A stretch of 64,000 nucleotides of DNA, taken from Alopecurus myosuroides. Its lineage: Eukaryota; Streptophyta; Magnoliopsida; Poales; Poaceae. Position numbers and translations under genes: made by a program. Shown piece by piece: positions 53,103-64,000 of this stretch. The number at the start of each line of letters is the position of its first letter. Position 1 is the first letter of the stretch. The notes beneath the pieces were generated by a model. It saw only the letters and a list, made by a program, of their open reading frames with translations, was not told where the DNA came from and did not search any database. The stretch covers positions 107,830,263 through 107,894,262 of the forward strand of contig CM054059.1 of assembly GCA_028641055.1 (NCBI GenBank), given 5' to 3'.

Positions 53103-53222
53103 CACAGACCGTTACGTTTCTGTCGAGATGCTAGAAACTTGCTACTGGTTCCCACAGACCGTTACGTTTCTGTCGAGATGCTAGAAACTTGCTAGTGGTT
53201 CCCACAGACTGTCACGTTTCTG
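53103..53222. repeat. 50-bp minisatellite, 2.4 copies
   Basis: Units 53103-53152, 53153-53202, 53203-53222, starting CACAGACCGTTACGTTTCTG. Each unit ends with GAGATGCTAG and CAAGTTT-type words; CTAGCATCTC just upstream (53094) can pair with GAGATGCTAG. Confidence 0.85.
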
Positions 53223-53229
53223 TCGCTCG

Positions 53230-53629
53230 AGCACAGATGCAAAGGAGGCATGAACCCACTATATATGGAGCATAAATACTCCTTCTTGGAGTTACTAGCA
53301 TGTACTTGGACAAAGCATCTACTAATAACGGAGAGCATGCAAGATCATAAGTAACATATGCATGCAGATAACATGATAGATTGATAATCAAAATACATAG
53401 CATTCAACATTCATTGGATCCCAGCAAACAAAACATGGAGCATTACATAATGATGCTCTCGATCATGTGAGGCAGCTGACGAGATCTAAACATGAGGCAT
53501 AAAGTGGAAGAGATAACCATCTAGCTACTGCTACAGACCCGTAGTCCAGGGATAAACTACTCATGCATCACTTCAGAGGAGAGCATGGTGGTGTAGACCC
53601 CTCCGGTGATGAATTCGCCTCCCGGCAGG
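53230..53629 (-). repeat. Gypsy LTR, 3' portion (split)
   Basis: Continues the LTR of 54965-55461 after removal of the solo LTR: GCCTCCCGGCAGG joins directly to GTGCCGG. Related to but diverged from 1-1351. The outer 3' end is not sharply defined. Confidence 0.65.
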
Positions 53630-54964
53630 TGTTGGCACGCGTAGAGATAAACGAAAACTTTTTCCTACGCGATACTACCAAGATCTAGCCGAGGTAGAAG
53701 GCCACGAGTATTACCACTAGACGCGCAGGTGCGGATTATCGATGTAGCGCGTCGGGTCGGGGCAGTGCAGTCCCACGATCCGGTCCGGCCGATCCAATCC
53801 CTCGAACGTCGAAGTGCTGAACGTACAGCACCTCTGCCGGTATCCACACGTACGAGGAGGAGCTCCGACGGCGGACTGCTAGGTCCGGTGCGGCAGCTGG
53901 ACTAAGTGGGGCTAGGGTTCCCAACGCATGGGAGAGTGGACTAACGTACCCGCTGGGCAACCTGCGCCCCTCTTTATATAGCGTATGGTAATGGGCTTCA
54001 CAACACTTGTGGCCCATTCCCTCCGTGAGTCCGACTCACTAACTCAGTCCATTTCCGGTTCGGGTCCAACCCAACCAATGCTTGCTCCCGCTCTTAAGTG
54101 TGCGACCCTGCAGGCTCATGGCGACATGGACACGATTGGAGTCCTACTCCCAATCGATCAATCGGTAGCGGCTCCTAGCAGAACGTGCCGACTCCCAAGT
54201 CCCATTGAGTCATGACGACATACCTTTCAATGCGATATTCATCTTAGTCCCTTTTGCCTCACGATATACCTTGTCGAGCTATAGGCGATTTATCGTCATC
54301 CCTTAAATAGCTCAACTCTCTTCTCGATCCGTGATATGTGATTCATCTGACTAACTCTTTAGTCAATAGACACAGTTAACACTTAACTGAGTCGCGCATG
54401 GCCATGCTTCCTGAATCATATCACTCGAGAGGGCCCAGAGAATATCTCTCCAATCGGAGGGGCAAAATCCCATCTTGATTATCCACATCACGCAGCTTGC
54501 TTCTCATTCGACCCGAACTCTGCCTTTATAGTTGCCTTGTCACAGAACAACGTTTGACAGAACCTAAGTCGGTGATCCACAACTCGGATTGTGCGACAAC
54601 CTCAGGTCTAAGGATTACATTGATTGAGACATGCAAATGACGACTTGATCGTTGCATCTCAATGTGGGTCAGTCCGACTTGCTAAACTCTTAGCCAAGTC
54701 CGTGAACGTTGGAATGTCATCACCATGCCCATGACAAGTGGAACCGTGTCATCAGACAACATTCACATTAGTCTAGGATGTGTGTCCAGCACAACCTTAA
54801 CGACCGAGGACAATTAGTATGAACAACGTGAATATATGGTTCCACAATCGAATCACATATTCAATGACATATATCAGATGTTCAAAACAAGGACAACTTA
54901 ATAACTTTATGAATACAGTGGGAATTACATCATACATGATTGCCTCTAGGGCATATTCCCAACA
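53630..54964 (-). repeat. Solo Copia LTR, TSD GCAGG
   Basis: 1335 bp, TGTTGGCACGCG...GCATATTCCCAACA on plus, with 6-bp inverted ends and perfect 5-bp TSD GCAGG (53625-53629, 54965-54969). The minus-strand start TGTTGGGAATATGCCC identifies an Angela/BARE-like group. No internal domain, so it arose by LTR-LTR recombination. Confidence 0.88.
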
Positions 54965-55461
54965 GCAGGGTGCCGGGGAGAGCTCCAGAACCCTCCTGAT
55001 CTCAGGATGACGATGACGGCAGCCTCGGGTGTTTCTCGGGGAAAAGTGGTATATTTCTAGGGTTGATATGTCGGGGGGATTATATAGGCGAAAGATCGAT
55101 GGTAGAGGGAACATGGGGTCCCAGAGCACCCCCAGGCGCGACCGGGGGGCCGTGCCCCCCTATGGTGTGGCCCCCCCTATGGTGTGCCCCCCCTGTGGCC
55201 CCTCTCCGGGTCTCTACGGGACTCCGTGGAACCTTTGGTAATTCTAATACTTCCGGGCTTTGAATTTTCCAATTCCGATAATATTTCTAGAACAACTTTT
55301 CTGAAACTAAAAACAGCAAAAACAGGGAACTGACTCTGTGGGATCATGTTAATAGGTTAGTCCTAGAAATCGGTAAAAATGACATGAAGTGTATAGCAAA
55401 CGTGTGGGAAACATGAAAACAACATGCAACATCGAAAATTAAGGATACGTTTACGACGTAT
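54965..55461 (-). repeat. Gypsy LTR, 5' portion (split)
   Basis: Minus strand starts TGATACGTCGTAAACGTATCC at 55461. Same arrangement as the 1351 end of the first LTR. Confidence 0.8.
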
Positions 55462-55615
55462 CAACATCCCCAAGCTTAGTTCCTACTTGTCCTCGAGTAG
55501 GTAAACGATAAAAACACATAATTTATGAGGTGACTTGCTACCAACATGAACTTGATCATCAATAATAGCATATGTTAGCTGAGATCATAGAACTTAAGCA
55601 TGAGCATGATAAATA
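55462..55615 (-). other. Gypsy internal end with polypurine tract
   Basis: Minus strand reads CTAAGCTTGGGGATGT directly before the LTR, the PPT typical of this LTR group, preceded by GAGGACAAGTAGGAA. Hence 53230-55461 is a 3' LTR; the rest of the interior was displaced by the Copia at 55616. Confidence 0.75.
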
Positions 55616-57263
55616 TGAAGTGGTCGTTGCATAGAATTTTTTTTCCTACGCGAGAGACACCCGAAAGGCCAAGATCTAATCTAGGAGACGAAATGCAACG
55701 GGCAACGAGAGGGTTAAGGAGAACACATACCCTCGAAGACTCAAAGTGGTACGAGATCAAATCTCGTTGTTGGCGTAGTCGTACTCACACCGATCCCGAC
55801 AGCGAGAAGATGGGCACCGCAATCCGGCGGTGCATCCGTGATCGGTCATACGTACGGTTGATGACGACCTCCGTTCCCTCGATCCAGCGGGGCGCGGAAG
55901 TAGAGGATCCCTCAAAACTCCAGCAGCACGACGGCGTGGTGGGGAAGAAGAATCTCACGGTCAGGGCTTCGTCAAGCCAGAGACCATGGAATGGAGAAGC
56001 GGGTGGAGGGAAAAAGGAGTGGGCAAGTGTGTGAATGAGGAGGAGCCCTCACCCTCCTTTTATAGGGAGAGGGAGGCAGCCCAAAGGTGGGGTGCGGCCA
56101 GCCATGGTGGTGCCCCCACCTCTTCCCGCTTCATGTGAGTGGAAGCTCCACTCACACCCACTCATGCTCCCATTATTTCCCACTTGGAAAATCTAAAAGT
56201 TTTCTTTTAATAAATAAATTAAACCTTTTTATTTCTTTATTTCATCATTTGTTAATTCTATTAACAAACTTTTGCATATAACACCTCGAATCATTTGTTA
56301 ATTCTATTAACAACCATTCGACGAAAAACCCCTTGAACTATTTCAATTTTCCCCGAAACAATTTCGGTGCTGCCCAAAATATTCTTCGATATTCCGTATC
56401 CTCTCAAACGTGTCATCGAACCTTAAGTGTGTCACCCTACGGTTCGCGAATAAGATAGACATGATCGAGACTCCTCTCCGGTCATTAATCAACATCGGGA
56501 TCTGGAGATCCGTGATGACTCCTATATATTCAACGATGACTCTCGTGATCGTGTGAACCAACAACGCCGTGAACTATTCCCTTTGTCTCATGATATTTTA
56601 CTTGTCCGAGATTCGATCATTGGTATTAACCATACCTTGTTCAATCTCGTTACCGACAAGTACTCTTTTCTCGTTCCCGTGATATAACATCCTTGTGATC
56701 ATATCACTAGCTTGGAAGCGGTTTCGATGTGATATCACCGAGAGGGCCCAGAGTATATCTCTCCGTCATTTGGATGGACAAATTCCACTCTTGATCCATG
56801 ATCCTCAACTAATACTTTCTGAATACTTAACGACACCTTTATAGTCACCCTGTTACGGTGTGACGTTTGATGCCATCAAAGCACTCTTCCGGTATCAGCG
56901 ATTGACATGATCTCATGGTCTAAGGAATAAGTTACTTCGTATGTTTGATATAACAATGTAAACTAAATGACTTGATCGCATTGCTATATTCTCTTTGGGT
57001 ATATGTTCATCACATCATTCTTCTAATGACATGACCCCGTTACTAATAACATCCAATGTTCATGATCAGGAAACCTTGATCATCTATTAATCAACGAGCT
57101 AGTTAAAAGAGAGGCTTTACTAGGAACCATTGTTTGTTTATTAAGCACACATGTATCAACGTTACCGGTTAATACAATTCTAGCATGAGAAATAAACATT
57201 CATCATAAACAAGGAATAAGATAATAACTATTTTATTATTGCCTCTCGGGCATATTCCCTTCA
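55616..57263 (-). repeat. Angela/BARE-like Copia 3' LTR (inverted relative of 2055-3704)
   Basis: 1648 bp. Minus strand runs TGAAGGGAATATGCCC... to ...CACTTCA. The PPT GTGGGAGAC-type on its right side (57264-57278) shows it is the 3' LTR. The TATA-like CCTTTTATAGGG lies at about 56056-56067. Confidence 0.85.
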
Positions 57264-60200
57264 GTCTCCCACTTGCACTAGAGTCAATAATCTAGTCTGT
57301 AAGCACTTTAACACATATGGCGTACCAGTGGTATTACCATATTTCCCATGCGGTAAACATCATCAAAAAGATCTGAACTGTTCATGTCCTATTGTATTTG
57401 CATCTTCTTTGCGTCTACACGCATCACTCATTCTCTAATGAGATGGCTTTGTATATATGTGGTCAATCGGTAAAAACTTAATTCCTCAGCTTAAACTGAT
57501 GTCACTAACATTGTGAAAATGTAGCTTCATAGTGTTAGCATTCTTGGAAATTCACCAAGTTCCGGTGATACCTTAATTCCTCAGCTTAAACTGATGTTAC
57601 TAACATTGTGAAAATGTAGCTTCATAGTTTCAGCATTCTTGGAAATTCACCAAGTTCAATAAAGAACTCCTTGACACAAAATACGCTTATAATTAGTTGT
57701 CAACACAACGATATACTTTAGCCTTTGTTGTAGTATGTGTCACAATATTTTAATTTTGAAACTCTTTCAAATCCAGTATGGAACTTTCTTCCATCCTATT
57801 GTGCTATCCTTCATCACATATTTTAATTGAGGTAAAATTACTTGAATAAATGACAAGACTATTAGTGTAACATATTACAACTAATATTTTGTCATTACTA
57901 TATAGGAAAACATATCCTTAGCATTTCTAAAATGACACAAGGATCTCTCCCACTATTGTCTAATCATCATATGAATTATCCTGCTATAACATTTTATAGC
58001 ATAGGACTCATCTGGTTGTGTACATAGCATGGAAACATGATTTAGAAATCTCAATTTCAATGATGCTCATCATGTGTCAAAACACATGAATCTTGCTCAA
58101 TTATTTTCCATGTGACAAGAACTCCTTCTTGTCATTTTGATATTGAATTACTTCAATATTTCATCTATGTAATTTGGCTTCAATCATATCAGCTGCGTCA
58201 ATCCATCTTTTATAGATATCGATGCCCAATATCTTCTAAGCCTTTCATCAATATGAAATTGAAAATCTTAACCGTGTTAATTGAAAATACATATTTTCCA
58301 AACAACCATATGTCATCTACATAAAGTATTGGAAATATGTCATAGCGCTCCCACTTAATTTCTTGTAACTCTACAAGCATCTTTATCATTCATGATGGAA
58401 TCAAACTCTTTTGATAACTTCATTAAGCTAAAGATTTCAACTTCGCTATGCTCACTTCAACCATTGAAGTGTGCATACCTTTCTAGCAACCTTTTGAATT
58501 TTACAAAAATCTCAGACTGTGTCAATTACACATCCTTGATCAAACTTCCTCGAGAGGAGAGTTGGTTTTGGTATTCAGCTGTCATATCATAATATGTAAC
58601 TTTTTGCTAGAACTATCCGCAAAGACTAAAGCATCACTACGGAAGATCAAAATCTTGTAGTAGTCAACTCTTTGAACTTCGTCGAAAACAACTTTTCGAT
58701 AAGTACAACTTTCAAAAGATGTAAAATCCATGTCTTTGTCGATATATATACCCTTTTGCTATCGTTAGGCATCATGACTATCGAAAGGACTATCAAGTCA
58801 CATACTTGATATTCATACAAGGATACTATGGCGGATATAATGACTCATAGTCAAATTTACGAAGTCAGGGCCCATCATTTTTTTCCTTTATAAGGTCCAG
58901 GTCCTTTTGTTGTCAAAACAACACTTTACACTTAAACCGCAAGTTGTTCTAAGTACAAAGTTTTTGGACTTTTCTGGTACAGTTCGCAAACTCATTTGAA
59001 GTATATACAACATTTGTAGTGTCTTCTACTTAGTCAAATTAGTAAACCCCGGAACAACTTCCAGTGCTGCGCTACTCTTGACATGATAACGAAGATTCTC
59101 TAATCTCGTTGAGTTTGTATTGTGCTCCCACTCACTTGTTTCGCAAGAACTACTTTCTCGAGAAATCAACCCTTTCTGACAAACAACATTTGTCTTTTGG
59201 TTCGGTGATAGGAGAAATACCCAGTGTTTTATTTGGGATAACCTTATAAACATATATTTATCCTATTTTGGTTGTAAACATTTTACACATGCTATGCATA
59301 CCAAAACTTAAGAAAAATGACAATTCGGGTCACTACCCAAACCATATCTTATATGTTGTCAATTTCAACGGATCATGATGGTGCTCTTTTCAGTGTAAAA
59401 GCGGTTGTCCTTAATGTATAAACTACAAAATTATAATGGCAATTTTGTTAATCTTACCATGTCAAACAAGGTTTGATTTTGTCTTTTGAATACTCCAATC
59501 TAATGTGGGGTATTCGAGAAGTATAAGTTGTAGAACAATTCTGCAACTTCTTAGATGTTTTGCTAAACTTGTAACTCAAACTTTATCCTTTATGATCCAA
59601 TCATAAATAGTTGATTATCTTGTTACAATGATTTTAACTTCATATTAACAACCTTTTGAACCAATTTAAAATGTCAAACTCCGTTTTCTTTAAATAGATA
59701 TACTCACATATCTACTCAAATCATCGACAGATTTTGTGAAGGAAAAAATTAATCCACCATACATGACTACACATAATGTACTATATACATCAACATGTAT
59801 AATATCCACTACATTAGTCGTCCATTCAACTTTGGCCTATGAACGGAATTTTAGTCATCTTTTGGAAGAAGTCTCACAAGCGTCAATTTATTCAAAACAG
59901 AATGACTACGGAAGTCCATCAATATGGAGTTCCTTCATGTTTTCCTTTCCGATATGAACTAAAATGGTGGTGCCACAATTTAAGTGACTTTTACGTCTTG
60001 CAACGTTTAGCATTTAGTCTTATAGATGTTTACTTTACCAACATGATTTATATTAACATATCCATCAATTATGGAATATGGTCATAGTTTGAACAATCTC
60101 ATTTGTTCTCACAAAAGACCAGAACAAAATAACAACTTATTAAGTTCTTAAAATAAATCTTGAATGTTTGGTTCGATACGACAATGAACGCAATAAAACT

Positions 60201-61433
60201 TTATTTCTGTTCTTGTCATAATCGATTCCTCATCTATTACTAGTTCCTTTTAGGCCCTTGTATTTCTTGCATTTCGTTGCTTTGTATGACAACTCATACC
60301 AACCAATGTGGTATCAAAATACCCAAAAATACTTTGTTAACCAGTAATACATCTATAACTTGTATATCAAGCATATACTCCTGAGCTGGACTTTTCCAGT
60401 TATCTTCTTTTCTGCCATATATCTTTTTGTAATTCTATTTTCAATATTCCCTTTCCTTTACAGAAGAATCATTCAACATCAAACAATGCTAGTATTACTA
60501 GCTCATTTTCGTTGGCATGTTAGTCATATACTATCACCCATTGAGTCATACTTTGAGTTTGATTGTTCTACTAATATCACCATATTAATAGAATTCTTCT
60601 AGATTCCACTCTTAGCAATTTCCAAGTAAGGTAAACTACTTTACCCATACTTCTAATCCATCCCATCATAACAATTTTATGATTAAGCTACTATAGCTCG
60701 AAGGAAGCAATTTGGAGGATAATCTTTAGCATCCAATTTCTTGGAATATTCAAACGCCTAGCGTCTTCAATCATTGCATATATTCAGATAATATAAGCAA
60801 ACATTGTCACGCTAAATTATACTCAGTCATGTTGCTACAAATAAGTTTCTAGATATCAATATATCTTTCACTTGATTGTTTCTGAAAACAACTCTTTTCA
60901 GTTCCAAAATCACCTTGATCAACAAAACATTATTTTGAAGATAAAGTAATACGAAAGCAACCATGACTCTGGATTCTAAGTAGGAATTATTTGCTCTCTA
61001 GATTAATAAATCATTAACCATATGGAGCTAGGTAGGAAATACCAAAAATATACAATAGGACTCAATTTTAAATTTCACTAATACGGTACCAATCTTAAAT
61101 GATTTTTACTAGATCATAACAGTTATATCTCAATTAACAATCTAAGTGTATGGTAGTTTTGTGGATGCCAATGAATACTACAATTTGTGCAAATTCACTT
61201 TGATTGGTTGTTTATGATAAATAAGTTCAAATTAATTCAAAATTATGCCATGAACTCCCACTCAAAAACAACATCCCTCTTAGTCGTCTTTAGTGATTAC
61301 ACGAACCAAATTCACTACACCAAAACCGATCATCACGTGAGATGATGTAGTTTCAAAGGCGAACATCGACATGTTCATCATATCATCCATATGACTCATG
61401 CTTTACCTTTCGGTTACGTGTTCCGAGGCCATG
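57264..61433 (-). pseudogene. Decayed Copia interior
   Basis: Minus strand, heavily mutated pol and gag of the 55616 element. The RT box LYVDDI is legible at 58307-58326, followed by an ILGIDIY-like segment near 58220. No frame longer than about 80 codons survives. The gag-leader side (61330-61430) still resembles Angela leader sequence. The 5' LTR is absent, cut at 61434 by the next Gypsy. Confidence 0.7.
57481..57656. repeat. 95-bp tandem duplication in Copia remnant
   Basis: ATTCCTCAGCTTAAACTGAT starts at 57481 and again at 57576; the copies differ at a few bases and the second is about 80 bp long. Confidence 0.85.
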
Positions 61434-64000
61434 TGTCGCACCCGGACTTCTAAAGGATACTCACCGTTCCGTTGAACAGTAGTAGATTGGATTACGGGGC
61501 TTACCGGCACCCGCGTCCTCTTACGAGTAGGCCAACACACGTATGTGTGACAACCAACCCCTATCTATTCAGCATCGACGTAAACTATCCCATAGAAATC
61601 ATGATACTTCCATTGACGTACTTCAAACCATACACACATGGTACGTCAACGGCATTGGAACAAGTGATATCATAACAGATCTCTACGACACAAAAGATTG
61701 AAATAAGTTGCAAAAGGCTCTCACTAAAGCAGAGATAGCAAATACAATCATCCAGAGGACACATGTCCCAACATATCATCATTACATCACAGCGGAAGCA
61801 TTCAACATGTCTGAGTACAGACAAGATCCAAATAGGCCTAAGAGGCCGGAAACGAAAAGACGGAGCCCATCCACGAAGTCTCGGATCCTGCCCGGGTCCG
61901 CTATCTACTCGTCAGCAGTCTCGTCATACTCCACGTAGTAGCCACCATGTAGATCCTCGGAAACGTAGTCTGCGGAAACCACAGCCCCAAAGGGGTCAGT
62001 ACATAAACGTACTGGCAAGCAAGACTCACAGTTCACCAAAGTGTAACCCGTCAACACCAAGCACATATGTTTTGGGTTCAACGGGAGGAAGGGGATAAAA
62101 GGATGCTGCAACTGGCTGCTCTAAACAACTACAGAGTTACTACCACTTCCGGCTAACAGAAAGGAGATAAGATCGTGTATCGTAACCAACCTACCAACTA
62201 ACTCCAAACAAACCCATCCTGGATCTCGCCCCTTATCCAAAGAAGCAATCCGAGGATAACTCACACAGTTGGATTAATGATGGATCAGATTATTGTGTCA
62301 ATAAGCCTATTACTAGTCAAGTTGTTAATCATTGGGTGTAAGGTTGTTAATCATTAGGTTTAAGTTGTCCTGAGTACTTGTTAGCCAGTACTTTCACCAA
62401 GTAGTCCATAACCGCGGAAAACACGGCTTCTCGAGAAGATTATCCCTGCAGGGTTGCACCAATTTGGCCGTACACGTAAGAATAACCCGCCAGACGGGGA
62501 TCAAACCCACCAAGCGAGGTACTCAACACAACTCAACTCTTCTTCGCATCAAGCCCAAAGAACCTTGGGCGCACGGCTAATCGAGCCCCGAAGAAAAGGG
62601 ACCCTCATAGCACTCTAAGACCGTGTCCCCCTATATGTCGACTACAAAATTTCCACCCTGGCCTGGGCTCGCAAGAACATGCATGCGGCAAATGGAAAAC
62701 ACGAACTAAATGAGGCGATTTGGACGAGATGCGAATCGAATCAAATTGAGGGGGGCGCCCATACTCGCTTCCCACATGGGGTTAGTGCGCTCATCATGGA
62801 TCAGTAGACAAGACCCTTTTCCTATTAGGGTCGACACTAGCAGGCCTCAAAACCACCCTGGGCCTCCTGCCGGTGCCTTATCATCAAATTATTATTAACA
62901 ATAACATTAGCATGGTTGATTGATTAAACATCGAGCCCCCAGAACATAATAGAGTAGTAACAGAAAGTAACGGGTAACAGACTCGAGCAAAACAACCCTA
63001 AGCATGCTAGTAAGACACGGGCAACAAGCAATGGTTATAGGTATGGAGGTGAGGCAATATCAGGGTTAAAGGATACATGTGATAGGTTCGTAACAGAAGC
63101 AACTATTCATAGGGCTAGCAGAATAGACAACGGAAAGTATCGGTAACCAATGTTGAAAGGAACACGATGGTTCATGTGAGTGATAACTTGCCTGCAAACC
63201 CAGTAGCCTGGTACTGAGCTAACTCCTTAGAAGGGGTGTCGTAAGTATCGTCGGTCTCAACGTCGTCGTGTATCCGAGAAGAAGCAAACAAACAACGCAG
63301 AGAACAAACAATCAATATCATGGCATAGTGCACAAACATGGGATGATGCATGACCATTTAATTGATGCAACAGAATAAACTAGTTGACAAGATAACATGT
63401 TCAAATGGACCCATATGCAATTGGATTGCATATGGAAAGCCCATGAGTTTTGGTTGAATTAATTGTTCTACAACTAATCATCATGTGTAAGTGAATTAGC
63501 ATGATGCATGGATGAGGAAAACAACAAAATAACAACAATAGAAGCAAATAGAAATAAGGTTTACCAAGTTTGGAAATTCATTCATTAAGTTAGGAAATTT
63601 TGGTTCCTTAAAGGTGTCACACAAACATTTGTTGTTTTCACCAAGTTAAATTGTTCAAAATAGATAACAAAGTTCATATTTGATAAGAACACACAATTTT
63701 AGGTGGAATACATGTTTCACTTGTTGAAAAAGGATTTCAAATGAATTATTTATGAATTAAACAAGTGTAAGCAAGAATTAAATGAATTTAATGCAAACAT
63801 GAACTTATTTGGATTTTTATTTGTGCAAAACATTAAGTGAGATTCATAATTGAAAAGCTTATACTTTTATGGTTGGAAAACATATTTTATATGTCCCAAA
63901 AGAATTTAATTTGACCAAGTTAGGAATTTAGCAATTTTAAATGAATTAAATAAGATTTAAATTATTTAACCAAGTTTAATTATTCAAAACATGAAAAAAA
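61434..64000 (-). repeat. Long Gypsy LTR, 3' end, runs off the window
   Basis: Plus strand begins TGTCGCACCCGGACTTC, i.e. the minus-strand LTR ends ...GGGTGCGACA at 61434. At least 2.57 kb. The minus-strand reading shows an acceptor-like site and acidic mini-ORF like that of the Tekay LTR, which argues for a related long-LTR Gypsy. The AT-rich part beyond 63350 resembles the LTR intron region. The other end is outside. Confidence 0.55.
61905..62010 (-). other. Acidic mini-ORF near LTR 3' end
   Basis: After CTTGCCAG on minus, a frame ends DYVSEDLHGGYYVEYDETAD, then TAG at 61905. Same position class as 35572-35692. Confidence 0.4.

Overview
The window is intergenic DNA of a large-genome grass, most likely Triticeae or a close Pooideae relative. 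It is almost entirely nested transposable elements: Angela/BARE-like and SIRE/Maximus-like Copia elements, Gypsy LTRs with TGATACGT termini, a Tekay-type chromovirus, a Tat/Athila-like non-autonomous Gypsy, CACTA, hAT and LINE remnants. Family names are from memory of the repeat types. The boundaries rest on terminal dinucleotides, target-site duplications (TSDs), primer-binding sites (PBS) and polypurine tracts (PPT) read directly in the sequence. I saw no tRNA or rRNA gene, CRISPR array or prokaryotic feature.

Left part (1-6491). A minus-strand Gypsy LTR (1-1351) sits in the 3' end of a Copia element (1352-3704). About 900 bp of unassigned sequence and a decayed LINE scrap follow. A CACTA element starts at 4817 inside the LINE.

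Central nest (6492-28528). A SIRE/Maximus-like Copia on the minus strand (TSD ATATT) is inserted in the CACTA. It carries broken gag and pol and an extra acidic-tailed ORF near its 3' LTR. Between its protease and integrase sits a very young Gypsy (14127-24102, TSD AAAAG, one LTR difference in 479 bp). That element has gag and protease-like ORFs on the minus strand and no RT or integrase. On its plus strand it carries an eight-exon antisense gene whose GT-AG introns join into one open frame of 845 aa.

Middle right (28534-48465). A CACTA remnant and a Gypsy LTR end are followed by a zinc-knuckle protein pseudogene on the minus strand. That pseudogene is split by a complete Tekay-type Gypsy (31445-46307, TSD CCCTG) with 4.5-kb LTRs, an intact 1483-aa gag-pol and an extra 271-aa ORF before gag. 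A hAT-like element (46882-47709, TSD AACGTGAG) separates the start of the zinc-knuckle ORF from a divergent plus-strand gene fragment (47977-48465), the only sequence here that looks non-repetitive.

Right part (48466-64000). LINE fragments, a Gypsy LTR fragment, a 50-bp minisatellite, a Gypsy LTR split by a solo LTR (TSD GCAGG), a second Angela-like Copia on the minus strand with a decayed interior, and the 3' end of a long Gypsy LTR running off the window.

Order of events from nesting and LTR divergence: LINE, CACTA and zinc-knuckle gene are oldest, then the SIRE-like Copia (about 3% LTR divergence), then the Tekay Gypsy (about 0.6%), then the antisense-gene Gypsy (about 0.2%).
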